A stretch of DNA of 64,000 nt from Chrysopilus asiliformis (taxonomy: Eukaryota; Arthropoda; Insecta; Diptera; Rhagionidae), in NCBI GenBank assembly GCA_964034945.1, contig OZ035962.1, forward strand, positions 53,500,231-53,564,230, written 5' to 3'. Below the pieces are notes generated by a model. The model had not been told where the DNA came from and did no database searches. It saw only the letters and a program-made list of their open reading frames with translations. Made by a program: the position numbers and the translations under genes. Numbering within the stretch: the first letter of the stretch is position 1; each line of letters opens with the position of its first letter. Positions 11,228 to 21,841 of the stretch are shown piece after piece.

Positions 11228-11238
11228 TTTAATTTCAG
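11228..11238 (+). promoter_or_regulatory. Likely env splice acceptor
   Basis: TTTAATTTCAG lies 22 bp after the integrase stop and right at the start of env homology. Copy 1 has the equivalent TTTTTAATTACAG at the same place. Errantivirus env is translated from a spliced subgenomic RNA, so position and sequence fit. Confidence 0.6.
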
Positions 11239-13711
11239 GTTTACCATCATTTGGTTAGTCAACGGAAGTGTGAAAATCTTTGAATATACAAATACACCCC
11301 TTGCAACTATCAAAGCAGGATCTGGAAAACTAACAGAAGGAAACTTCAAAATAGTACATGTTATAAACCTCACAAACTACATTCAGGCACATACAGTTTT
11401 AATCTCAACAGTCAATTTAAAAATTAACAATTCATCCCCTCTAAAAATACAAATCGAACACTTACAAAATGAAATAGAGAAACAGTTAAATGAACTCAAA
11501 CCCTATCGCCAAAGAAGAGCTATCAATTGGATAGGATCCGCTTGGAAGTGGATAGCAGGTAACCCGGATGCTTACGATCTAGAAACCCTTATAAATTCCC
11601 AAAATGAACTCCGCGAAAATAATAACAAACAAGTTGTAATCAATAAAAACATTTTCGACATTTTTAACAAAATACTCAAAAATTATAACCAAATATTGGA
11701 TAAAGATTTAGAACAAGCCATTTTCAATAAAGTAATGATTATGAAACATGATATTGACCAAATCACAGATGCCATCCACTGCCCAAATAGCATTTTAAGC
11801 AGCAATTATGGTGTTCATCCCCATATTTCGTCACCATGCAAATCGCGGCGATAAGTAATTTATGTCGCAAATACGTAGTTAGTTGTGCCAACAAGACGCG
11901 CAACGGCACCCATAGTGGGGAACACTTTTCAGCGGTTTGCGGCGCCGCAATTATAACGACAGGGACGTAATTAGTTGCCTCATGCGCGAGCGTCATCTGA
12001 CGGCATTATATCACACAATTACACAAATCATCGAGCGGTTTTCTTTCTCCCTCGAATGCTTGCTAGTAAACAGAGATGAACAAATAAAAACGTAAGCAGA
12101 AGACGAACGAGAAAAATCTAATGGCGACAAATTAATGGAAACTTTTGTGGAGTGTTATTTTATAATGGACTTTTCTTCCGGTTGCATGTCGTGATTTTAA
12201 TTGCCATTAAAATTTTTCGACAATATTGGATCTGAAATTTAAACAGATTTTAATGGGCCATCGAATTATTTTGTTTTTAATCAAAAATTTCTTTAATTTT
12301 ATTTTATCGGTAAAATTTTTTTTCTTTTGCAATGAAATTTTGATGCCAATAAAATTATGCTGTTTCAAAAATGTATGATATCCACTTTTTATGCAATATC
12401 CTTCAGTCATTCGCCTGAAATAAGAAATTTAATTCTCGAAACGAAATCGTTTCCATCAAATGTCAGTGAGAAATATGGCGGCTGAAGGCATCAATTTTTT
12501 TTGATGTTTCTCAGACGTGGAGCTTTAATGAAACTTTAGTGGCAGACTATTTCGACCCGAAAACCATCAAATGCTGCTCTATCGCTGCAGGAATTTTCAT
12601 GAAGCGAATGTTGCCCCAAAGATGAACCGTGGGTCACCAATTTCCCCACTAAAGCAATTGTGGCTTTGCAGACGCATTATTAATCGGTGCGACGCGCTCG
12701 TCACTTCTTTCGCTTCTTTTACGCGGATGTGAATTATAGGTGTAAATTTTTAGCCCCGATTGCGTAAATTGCTGCATTTTAAAGCCGCAAAGAACAAATC
12801 TCATGTTCCCGTACTTTTCGATGCTATTTGGGTGGGCAAGAAAGGGAATAATAAATACAAAAATCCTAAACAAACAGGAACTAAATGAAATTATTAAAAT
12901 AACAAAAAATTTACCATACAAAACAGAAGCAGAAGCCCTTAACCTAGCAATCCCATATGTCGCAATCAAAGATAATTTAATCCTTTACATTGTATCCATA
13001 CCACTAACTGAAGAAATTGAATGTGATCATTTAATATTAAAACCAATAACCAATAATCAAAAACAAATTGATCTTGACTACACTCATTTACTTACTAGTA
13101 AACAAGATTATTATGGCATCCGACAAAAGTGTAACACATTTCAAGATCTAACAATATGCAAAAGAGAAAGTGTAATAAAATTACCAAAAAACTCATGTAC
13201 AGTTAGGTTACTTAAAGGGGTAAATGCTAATTGCCCAAACAAATACATTATCAATACATTAATAGAAGAAATAAACGATAACCTAATATTCGTTGACAAT
13301 TTTGAAGGAAATTTCACCAATGAATGTGACAATGAAATAAAATCCTTAAAAGGAAGCTTTCTTATCAAAATTAATAACTGTTCTATAGATTTCGGAAATC
13401 AAAGATTTATTTCAAAAGAAATTAAAAACTTTCAACCATTACCTCCCATTTTACAAACAAATCTTACAGAGGCATACATCAAACCAAATGTAGACAAACT
13501 TCATATTGAAAACATAAAACAAACAGAAAAAATCAATCAATTAAATATTCATTCAATATCAAATGATACAATACTCTATGTAACAGCAATAATAATAATT
13601 GTAATAATCATATACTGGATAAAAAAGACTAAAAATTTTAAAATTCTAAATATACACTCAAAAAGTATGCCAGAAGCAATTCAATTAGACAGTAGCTCAG
13701 GTAATAAATAA
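11239..13711 (+). pseudogene. env: Errantivirus env, interrupted by a TIR element
   Basis: Env sequence runs 11239-11781 and resumes at 12835 to the stop at 13709-13711; the intervening 1.05 kb is a DNA element. Visible features: a basic furin-type site (RQRR) near 11510-11521 followed at once by a hydrophobic, Trp-containing segment that would be the fusion peptide region, then an extracellular domain with Cys residues and Asn-linked glycosylation signals, and a C-terminal membrane anchor of about 18 hydrophobic residues (near 13565-13620) with a short basic tail. These are features of the baculovirus F-like errantivirus Env. The insertion disrupts it, so the gene is inactive here. Confidence 0.85.
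11782..12832. mobile_element. 1.05-kb non-coding TIR element inserted in env
   Basis: Ends are CCCAAATAGCAT on the left and ATGCTATTTGGG on the right, a perfect 12-bp TIR. Comparison with the uninterrupted env of copy 1 shows the insertion point exactly: the host dinucleotide TG appears on both sides (11780-11781 and 12833-12834), so the target duplication is 2 bp or absent. The interior has no convincing gene. The superfamily is unknown to me. Confidence 0.8.
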
Positions 13712-13741
13712 ATTTCACTCTTTTTGAGGACAAAAAGTCTT

Positions 13742-14099
13742 AAGAAGGGAGGAGTAAAGAAATAATTAAAGTATGAAATCATAAAGTAACTGTAAATGAT
13801 TCATTATCATGAATCATGTCATAAAATCATAAAATGCATAAGAGCCTGAATCATGGACACCTGTACAAACAAATGTGTCCAACTCAGACTTTTATCAACT
13901 TAGAATCGTATGATTTAAGCCTCCATAATGTAAACATTCAATATTCATAAATAAGACCAATCTGTGCATCAGAGGTCAGTTTATCAGTTCACTATTGTAA
14001 GAATTGTAACTCCGTAAGCCTTGGGCTTCCTTTCAATAAAAATTATATTAAAAGTAATTGAAGTCTTTTATTTAAGTGAAAGTGGAACTTAGTTCCACT
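13742..14099 (+). repeat. Polypurine tract and probable 3' LTR of the errantivirus
   Basis: AAGAAGGGAGGAG (13742-13754) is a polypurine tract 30 bp after the env stop. The LTR probably begins AGTAAAGA (13753) and ends GTTCCACT (14099), giving AGT...ACT ends as in related elements. AATAAA occurs near 14034 and a plausible initiator (TCAGTT) near 13975-13995. The right border is an estimate because no 5' LTR is available for comparison. Confidence 0.5.
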
Positions 14100-15194
14100 A
14101 ATAAAAATATATATATATATATATTATAAAATATATATTTGCCAGAACGCAATTTCCAAATGAATCCGAGTCAGATTTCGTTTCCCGCCAAAAAATTTAA
14201 GTCTCAATTCTATCGAAATTCGTTTCATTTTCATATTAATAGCTATTTTACAATTTTGTATCTTAATATAATATACTTGAAAGTAATATAATATACTTGA
14301 ATCAGAGCCGCAGTCGGAGTTAGTCTTTTACCAATTTGCGACTCTGGAGTCGGAGTTGGAGCTTTTTCAGAACGACTCCACGCCCCTGCTTTTTACTAAT
14401 TTCATATTTGATTAGTATGACTCAAAATTCTAAAAAGATGTCGATATTTCGCCACGCTGTTTATACTGTTTAATCTTTGAATATATATCCTTGCCTCTAG
14501 GCTTCATAACATTGCAATCGGATTCATCGACCCCAAAAATCCCCAGATGAGAACCTTTCTGGAAAATTTTAGGAAAAAGATAATTACGTTATCCTCACAG
14601 GACCATCCTTTATCTTTACAAGGACGAAGTAGTGAAAATATTGTATTGTCATCAGGGTTACGTATGTGTGCTATATTTCAAATCAATCGGATAAAGTAGG
14701 TTAAAATTAGATTGCAAGATTTGACCCTGGCAGACAGACAAATAGACAGCGAAAGCAAGCTAAATAAAAGCTTTAAAAAAAGTGCGCAATCTATTCGCAA
14801 AAAGGGACTAGAATTCTCCTACGAGACGCTTTGCAACAGAAACACGCTTTTTGACCTTTAATCTTATTAAATTTAAACCATTGCCAGTAGAAATGAAGTT
14901 TTTTTTTTAAAAAATAGAAGTCTATTTCCAATTGGTTAGAATATGACTTTGCAATAACTGATCATGAAAATGCAGATAGTTCTTTTAAGCGAGTTACCAA
15001 TTCAGTCTCGTTTAGAAACTCGTCTCGTTTAGAGACCAAAAATTCAAAGAAAAAACCAAAAAACTTTAAGTAAAAACGCGAATACGCATAAAAAAAATGT
15101 GGTAAAACAAATAAAAACGCTTAAAAATAGTTTTCGATGATAAGTGTTTAAATAAAGAAAAGGAAATTCTAAGTAAAAAACACAACAAAAGCTA
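14100..15194. other. Gene-free stretch with two recognisable repeat ends
   Basis: 14104-14142 is a TA-rich run and 14262-14301 a short direct duplication. The segment 14300-14392, which ends ACTCCACGCCCCTGCT, reads on the minus strand as AGCAGGGGCGTGGAGTCG, a typical hAT-type end. 14500-14775 is the reverse complement of the Helitron-like segment at about 48640-48860 (shared phrases include CAAGATTTGACCC and AAAGCTTTTATTTAGCTTGC in opposite orientation). Nothing else was recognised. Confidence 0.5.
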
Positions 15195-15477
15195 TAATTG
15201 CCAATCTGGCAATTATTGAAAACCCGTATGGTGATTTAAGTGAACGGCGAACAGTTGTATCAAAATTTCACTTTGAAGTCAAACTTTCCAATAAGATTTT
15301 TTTAAAACTTGTTCCAATTGGATTTTGATGTATGGAACTTTAATGTAGAATCATGTCCTAAACAAATTTTGTTCTTGGACTTTTTTGATAAAATTCACCG
15401 TTTTTGAGATATTCAGAAAAAAAAGTTTTCGTTCGTATGGGGGGTACCTCCCCTAATGGTCCATTTTTGTCCATTAA

Positions 15478-16204
15478 GCAGGGTTTAGACGAAGCGAGTA
15501 ACTCGCTGCAAGTAGACGTAAATACACGCGATTTGAGCTAGTGTGCGACGCTCGCATATGTGTGAGAATACTCGCTTCTCTCTCAAAAATAATAGAAAGC
15601 CATTCTATTTTTCTAGCAAGTAAAAACCAATACAACAACATGGAACCGTGTACAAATGAGGTGGTTTTATGTGTGTGTGTTTTAATTCATTTCGTTTGCT
15701 GTTTTCGCCGGGGAAAGTTGTCATTTTTTGTGAGGTTAGTCAAACAAACTTTTCCGAATTCATTCTCAGATGATTTTAGTAAGCTGCAGCGTCTTCTTTC
15801 CTGAGTTCCGATATAAGAGTCGCTGAAGCGCCTAGGGTTTCCCGTCTGGCGATCCACTTACGTACCCAAATACGTTTTTTTCTTTTCCACACTGTTTAGT
15901 TTAATAGCGTTCAACAGCAGAATATATGCACAAAGAATTTTCTTTATTTTCCTGTTTTTAGCTGAACGCATTTTTAATTGTCTTTAAAATCGCGTTGTAT
16001 ATTTTTTTTGTCTATATTAACGAAACACCTAATACACGTCTTCACAGTAAACCAAACAAAGATATCTTTGCTCAGAAAATTTTAGGTTGTGTTTTCCTTC
16101 GGCTGTCATTCTACTTGCAACGATTTACTCGCATCGTGTAAACGAAGCAAACTAGTTGCCTCTCTTTACTCGCAGCGAGTTACTCGCTGTGTATAAACCC
16201 TGCT
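15478..16204. mobile_element. TTAA-flanked TIR element (piggyBac- or Kolobok-type)
   Basis: Left end GCAGGGTTTAGACGAAGCGA and right end (inverted) GCAGGGTTTATACACAGCGA share a clear TIR. TTAA occurs at 15474-15477 and 16205-16208. The ends contain short inverted GCGAGTAACTCGC motifs. An 87-codon frame inside (15541-15804) shows no transposase motif, so I treat the element as non-autonomous. Confidence 0.7.
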
Positions 16205-16216
16205 TTAAGGAACTTA

Positions 16217-16949
16217 CAGCCGTAGCACACTTCAACTAAGCTATGTGAGCGAGGCTAGCTATAGTTACATAGCTTAGCTGGGTTAGCTCACCTCGTTGCA
16301 CACTTGAGATAAGCTACAACGCGATATTTTCGGTAAATATTTTCACGTTTTCCAGTCCAAATGCAATTGGCACTTACACATTTATGTCCACAAAATACTA
16401 CACTTTTGAAAACACCGATTCTACACTGTATAACGTCGAAAATATTTATATGTGAGTGTCAGCGATGCCAGCGAAGTAGTTCGCGTAGTTGAGGTCTGAA
16501 CTACGCAAGCGAGCTTAGTCCGCGTCGCCCATAACTACGCGATGTAGTTTCATAGTTTCGCTGAAGTGTGCGGTCGCCAATGCAACCGCACACTTGGCGA
16601 CCGCACACTTCAGCGAAACTATGAAACTACATCGCGTAGTCATGGGCGACGGGAACTAAGTTCGCTTGCGTAGTTCAGACCTCAACTACGCGAACTACTT
16701 CGCTGGCATCGCTGACACTCGCATATAAATATTTTCGGCGTTATACAGTGTAGAATCGGTGTTTGCAAAAGTGTAGTATTTTGTGGACATAAAAGTGTAA
16801 GTGCCAATTGCATACAACTGATGGCACACATTTATTTAAATATCGCCGCGTAGTTTAGCTCAAGTGTGCAACGATAGAGCTAACCCAGCTAAGCTATGTA
16901 ACTATAGCTAGCCTCGCTCAAATAGCTTAGCTCAAGTGTACGGCCGGCG
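16217..16949. mobile_element. 733-bp near-perfect palindrome (fold-back element) with TTA duplication
   Basis: Two arms of about 350 bp are near-perfect inverse copies meeting around 16585 (GCGGTCGCCAATGCAACCGC at the centre). Outer ends are CAGCCGTAGCACACTTC and, inverted, CGCCGGCCGTACACTTG. TTA flanks both sides (16214-16216, 16950-16952). A 3-bp TWA-type duplication is characteristic of PIF/Harbinger elements, which is the tentative assignment. There is no coding sequence. Confidence 0.8.
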
Positions 16950-17044
16950 TTAGCCTCGTATTTTACGAAAAATGAATCTGTGCAAAATTTCAAGTCTCTA
17001 GCTCAATCCGTGCGCCCGCAATCCGCGCCACAGACGGACGGACG

Positions 17045-17087
<43 letters not shown>

Positions 17088-17237
17088 GGACGGACGGACG
17101 GAAATGCACAAATCAATTATTTTTATCATTCTAAACACACTGGTGTAATTCATTTTTGTGTGTCATAACGGGATCTTGGCTTTACAAACGGTAAGGCAAA
17201 TCTAATATACCCTTTGGTTTCACCATACGGGTATAAA

Positions 17238-18492
17238 AAGCGCCCTTCCTGATAACCCTGACAAAAAAATAGAAGAAATTTACTGTTATCTTCCTTGCCC
17301 TCCTCGAAAAAATTAAAAAAATGTTTTTATATGAAGTGAAGTCACTTGAGTTTCTTATATTTTGCTGTTGGCTTAGTTTTACGCATACATATTAAACGTT
17401 GTGCTTACGGCAATGTATAATAGACAAATAAAATGAGTCCGAAAAATCCAAAACTTGCACGGTAGTTAATTTCTCATCACAAATCTTCAAACTGAAGACC
17501 AACATTTAACTGTGACAAAACCCTAGTTTATTTTAGACAAAATTAAACGATGAGAGAGCATCATTTTAGTCTCAAAAACTTGTGATGTTTATTTCTTTAC
17601 TTATGATTTGGTATCACTCAAATAAACAAAATCACACCACCCTGCTTTTTTTGTAAATGAAAAATGTAAAACGATTTTTTAATACAGGTTTAAAAAAATT
17701 ATTAATATATTACCATGGCAACTTCGATGTTCTTAGCACAGTATTTTTTTAATTAGTGATGCTTATTATCCAATCGATGTAGAAATGTTTACTAATTGTA
17801 AGTTAACAGAACACAACGGTTGATTAAATTTGTTTTTATAGAACAAAAAAGTTCACAGAACCGCTTATACTAGTTAATACACAATTCATGGGATATTTTT
17901 TAATATGTGCTTAGTTCAATACCCTTATGTGCACAATGTTTTTACATTTTATGCTAAATGAACAAAAAAAAATCCAGAAAAAACTTTTGAGCAAATCAAT
18001 CAATGAACGACGCAGCAATAGACCCACGGCAGATCTACTCTGAACGAACCGAATACATAAAATGAATACTCTGCAGAAAATGTTGACAATTATTTGTTAC
18101 CAATGCGACAATCACATGGACATTTCATTAGGGCGAATGAGACATAAAACTTAAACCAGTGACGTCCTGGAAGATAAGAAAACAAACAGCGCCTAAAGTT
18201 TTGACGTGGTGCAATCCTACACTACGAGTCGTAAAGAAACTTATGCTACCCACATATCTTGCAACGGTCTTGTTCCATTTGTATTAGAATGACCATCAAA
18301 AAGTGATGTCCATTGTTTTTTCAAATTGTCCGTTAAAATCTTAAAATTTTTGGTCATTATCACAGATTTGAGCAAAAGATGTCTTAATTAATTTAAGTAC
18401 AGTTTTCCTCGGTCAAGCGCTTAAAAAGTTTTAAATATAATAAATTATTTTAAACAATTAAAATTAAAGCCGATTTGTTCAACAAAATTTTC
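17238..18492. other. No gene recognised
   Basis: AT-rich sequence between two DINE-like copies. No frame longer than about 50 codons with recognisable motifs, no clear inverted ends and no tandem array were seen. Confidence 0.5.
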
Positions 18493-18775
18493 GAAATAAC
18501 CCGAAAGGGTATATTAGATTTGCCTTACCGTGTGTAACGCCAAGAACCCGTCATCACACACAAAAATGAATTACACCAGTGTGTTTAGAATGATAAAAAA
18601 AATTGAATCTTATATGTCCGTCTGTGGCGCGGATTGCGGGCGCACGGTTTGAGCTAGAGACTTGAAATTTTGCGCAGATCCGTTTTTCGTAAAATGCAAG
18701 GTTAAGTTTGTTAATGGGCAAAAATTAGCTATTAGAGGGGGGTACCCCCCATACGAACGAAAAGGTATATTTCAA
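18493..18775 (-). repeat. DINE-1/mini-me-like element, copy A3 (3' half, minus strand)
   Basis: Reverse complement of the right half of the family: it starts with the inverted end motif ACCCGAAAGGGTATATTAG, runs through ACACACAAAAATGAATTACA, and stops near CCCCCCATACGAACG. The (GACG)n tract is reduced to a remnant (TGTCCGTCTG, 18615-18625). It lies head-to-head with copy A4. Confidence 0.75.
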
Positions 18776-18803
18776 AGTGATAGTTTGCGTTAAAACTCTT
18801 TTA

Positions 18804-19377
18804 ATTAATAAACATAACAAAAGCTATAATTGCCAATCTGGTAATTATTGAAAACCCGTATGGTGATATTCGTATCAAAATTCGAACAGTTGTACCAAAA
18901 TTCCACTTGAAGTCAAACTTTCCAATAAGATTTTTTAAAATTTATTCCAATCGGATTTTGATGTATGGCAGTTTTATGTAGAATCATATCCTAAAAACCT
19001 TTTGTTATTGCACTTTTTTGATAACATGTACCGTTTTTGAGATATTCGCAAAAAACGTTTTCGTTCGTATGGTCCATTTTTGCCCATTAACGAACTTAGC
19101 CTTGCATTTTACGAAAAACGAATCTGCACAAAATTTCAAGTCTTTAGCTCAATCCGTGCGCCCGCAATCCGCGCCACAGACGGACAGACGGACAGACAGA
19201 CGGACAGACGGACAGACGGACAGACGGACGGACGGACGGACGGGCATGCAAAATTCAATTTTTTTTATCATTCTAAACACACTGGTGTAATTCATTTTTG
19301 TGTGTGATGACGGGATCTTGGCGTTACAAACGGTAAGGCAAAGTTAGTATACCCTTTGGTTTCACCATACGGGTAAA
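18804..19377 (+). repeat. DINE-1/mini-me-like element, copy A4
   Basis: Nearly full-length copy: left end AACAAAAGCTATAATTGCCA, (GACGGACAGACA)n at 19178-19243, and terminal hairpin ATACCC...GGGTA. The open frames of 75-90 codons in this copy are by-products of the repeat. Confidence 0.8.
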
Positions 19378-20049
19378 AAAAATGTCTAATTTTCTCTCTG
19401 ATTGCCCATTTTTCTATAAAAGAAGCATTTTGCATTTCACATTTTCTTTTTATTTGACTAATTGGTGTTCAGCCAATTCCATAACATTCATTTCCCATTA
19501 TTTTCCAGCCCAGCAGCGGTATGTGATTTCTATCTGAAACGAAGTGGAAAAACTCACGCGTGAGATTTCTCTCTATTCATTTTGACATCACCTTTAAACA
19601 ATTCGGTATTGTGATTTACCCAGTGAAATCTAGCACATCCTTAATGCAAATCTATTGCAGATGAGAAACTTAAATCTCAAAGTTGTTTTTGATTGCTGTT
19701 TTGCAAATTTTAATTGAATTCTAGCAAGGTATTAACACTAGATTGCCCAAGCAAGTAATTTTGACTGCTTTTTAATTTCAATCAGAAAAACAATTATGTA
19801 TATAATGACACAATTTGTTAGAATTTTGTGACTTTTTATACAACATATAAATGTGTTTATTAATAATTGTAGTTACCTCCACTCTCCTTCATTTCCAGTA
19901 TATATATGTGTGTTATACCTATATTACCAAAAGCAGTCATTTTGACTGCTTGACTTCCTTGGGCAATCTAGTGTTAAATACAATATAAAAGATTCTCTAG
20001 ATCTAAGTGTGGTGTTTCGGCATTTTTTTACACTTGATTACATATAAAA
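19378..20049. other. AT-rich flank carrying one MITE
   Basis: Apart from the TTAA element at 19736-19973 nothing is recognised. No gene. Confidence 0.5.
19736..19973. mobile_element. 238-bp piggyBac-type MITE
   Basis: Ends CACTAGATTGCCCAAG and its exact inverse CTTGGGCAATCTAGTG, with TTAA on both sides (19732-19735, 19974-19977). TTAA duplication plus a short TIR starting CAC/CCC is the piggyBac pattern. A second inner inverted motif, TTTTGACTGCT, occurs near both ends. Confidence 0.85.
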
Positions 20050-21597
20050 CTAGCTTGCAAGAACCCGGCGTTGCCCGGGTAGTAATAAATTTTTGAATAT
20101 GAAATAATCCTTTTTTTGCAAAAGTATTTTGATGTATAGAAAAATTATGCAGTAATTATATTTCCATCTTCTTGGGAGAAAGGGAATAGAGTGAATTCCC
20201 TTATCGCCAGACACTTAAGATTTTTACATTTATGTTGTAACATATGTAAAATAATTTGAGAGATAGCTGAGGAGGGGATTGGTCGAAAATTTACCTTGAC
20301 AGATAACCTATCAATTCACAACTGATAGTTGATACATCGGTATTACGAATGTCAATCGGTGTCAACTTTGGTTGACAGCTATCAATAAAGTTGACACTGA
20401 TTGATATTCGTAATACCGATTGTGGTGGGACGGTTCGAATAATACAACCTTTACGTTTAGCAGCTATATAATGGGCCGTATTCTGTAATTTTCCACAAAA
20501 TTACATTTCATGTTATGTTATGATGATAAAATTTTCTCTTCATAAAATGAAAATAAAATTTTACAAAAATTCGTATTCTGTAAGGGTTGAATAAAATAAT
20601 TTTATCGTTCATTTTACGAACCTTTAACATAAAAGATTTAGTACATTTCGGTGTGAGTTCTATTACTTTTTGAACAGCTGGTGGAGTGACAATAAAAAAA
20701 ATTCAAAGATTCGTTTGCTTTAAAGATTTTTTTTGCTGAGAAAGCTAAATAATTCAACTAAATATCAGACAAAAATGATACCAACATCCATTTTCTACTT
20801 TGTTTTTGTTGTTGACCGTTATTCTATAATTATTTTTGTGATTGTATAACTAGGCTTTTCGGTCGAAATTTATATTAAAATAAAAACGCTGGTTTTTAAC
20901 TTTTTTGCTGCTCTAGGTTTCGGTAAATTTATTTCACCATCTTCAGGAGGTATATAATTAATTGATACAGTTTAAAATATTTAACATTTTATGAACAGAA
21001 ATAAACAGTTTACCGAAACATTTTATTGTCAGTTAAATGGTTAAGGTTTGAACACTAATACGAAATATTTCGTAGAGCAGCAAAAAAGTTAAAAACCAGC
21101 GTTTTTATTTTAGTATAAATTTCGACTGAAAAGCCTAGTTATACAATCACAAAAATCCATTTTTTACATATCAACGGAATCCTTACAGGACCTTTCATTA
21201 GAGTTATTGAAATTGAAACGCCGGATTCGTAATCAGCGACCACAAAAAGACCATAATGCAATTTTTTTCGAGAAAAATTAGAAAAAAAAATTTCGTTATC
21301 CTTACAGGACCTCCCGTTTAGAATTTTGAAATTCCAACATCCAACTCGTGATCAGCGACCACGAAAACCCCCTAAAGCCAGTTTTTCGGAAACAAAATGA
21401 GAAAAAGAACATTTGCGTTATTCTTACAGGACCTTCCGTTTCGAATTTTTAAGATCTAACATAGCTAAAAACCTGCTCCTGGCAACGCAGTTCATTTTGC
21501 AAAAAACCGCGTAAAAATCCGTCCAGTCGTTTTTGAGTTTTGTAATCTCAAACAGACAGACAGAAAACAGACAAACATCGATTTTTATATATATAGA
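20050..21597 (-). mobile_element. Helitron-type element (non-autonomous), with nested or captured sequence
   Basis: On the minus strand the 5' end is TCTATATATATAAAAATCG (from 21597 downward). The 3' end has a GC-rich hairpin (ACCCGGGCAACGCCGGGT, 20063-20080) and terminates CTAG (20053-20050) between host A and T. TC...hairpin...CTRR with insertion at AT is the Helitron signature. The 5' part (21160-21560) contains degenerate repeats of a unit with TTACAGGACCTTCCGTT and GATCAGCGACC, also seen at 47340-47530 and 48793-49403. The 3' third contains a hairpin (20336-20420). No Rep or helicase is present. Confidence 0.7.
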
Positions 21598-21841
21598 TTT
21601 GAAGTTTCACTCGTGAAACGTCACACTTCAAATGTCAAATGGCATAAAAGATGATAAAATGATTATAAAAGGTACTATCTCGGAGCTTTTATGTTATGAG
21701 TCATAACAGGAAAAATTTTATGTTATAGCGCGTAACATAAAATGAAATTGTCCTTACAGAATACCAATCGAGGTAATTTTGTTATTTTAAGACATAACAT
21801 AACATAAAATGATAAAATTTTCGTTATAGAATACGGCCCAT
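20472..21841. repeat. GGGCCGTATTCT-ended inverted-repeat element (family H)
   Basis: Left end GGGCCGTATTCTGTAATTT and right end, inverted, GGGCCGTATTCTATAACG. Both flanks are rich in TAACATAAAATG-type motifs present in direct and inverted form. The left end lies inside the Helitron at 20050-21597 and the right end outside it, so the two elements overlap instead of nesting cleanly. A partial tandem duplicate of the right arm follows (21842-21905). Confidence 0.55.
20832..21155 (-). repeat. Fold-back element with a Penelope-like hammerhead motif
   Basis: Arms of about 85 bp (20832-20918 and 21069-21155) are near-perfect inverse copies, sharing TTGTATAACTAGGCTTTTC. Inside, on the minus strand at about 20952-20915, is CTCCTGAAGA, then a short TGGT/ACC stem-loop, then GAAAC and CTAGAG. 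This matches the arrangement CUGANGA - stem II - GAAAC - NUH of the Penelope-associated hammerhead seen three times in this window, with the same CUC/GAG flanking pairs. No Penelope coding sequence adjoins it. Confidence 0.6.

Larger units (their letters stand above)
4497..14099 (+). mobile_element. Errantivirus copy 2 (17.6/297-like Ty3/gypsy with env), nested insertions
   Basis: Order on the plus strand: leader with a splice donor, gag (frameshifted), protease, RT/RNase H, integrase, splice acceptor, env, polypurine tract and 3' LTR. Two foreign insertions sit inside: a non-LTR retrotransposon at the gag/protease junction (6403-8029) and a TIR element in env (11782-12832). No 5' LTR is visible; the leader directly follows the truncated env of copy 1. 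The pol frames are long and well conserved, so the element is not ancient, but it cannot be active as it stands. Confidence 0.85.
15195..17237 (+). repeat. DINE-1/mini-me-like element, copy A2, split by two insertions
   Basis: The left half is 15195-15477 and the right half 16953-17237, including the (GACGGACA)n tract at 17029-17101 and the ATACCC...GGGTAT end hairpin. Between them lie a TTAA-flanked element (15478-16204) and a 733-bp palindrome (16217-16949). Comparison with intact copies locates both insertions within a few bases of each other in the sequence CCATTAACGAACTTAGCC. Confidence 0.75.

Noticed and set aside
15541..15804. 87-codon open frame as a small secreted or membrane protein gene
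   Set aside because: It lies entirely inside a TTAA-flanked repeat, has no codon or motif support, and Cys/Val-rich stretches come from low-complexity GTGTGTGT sequence.
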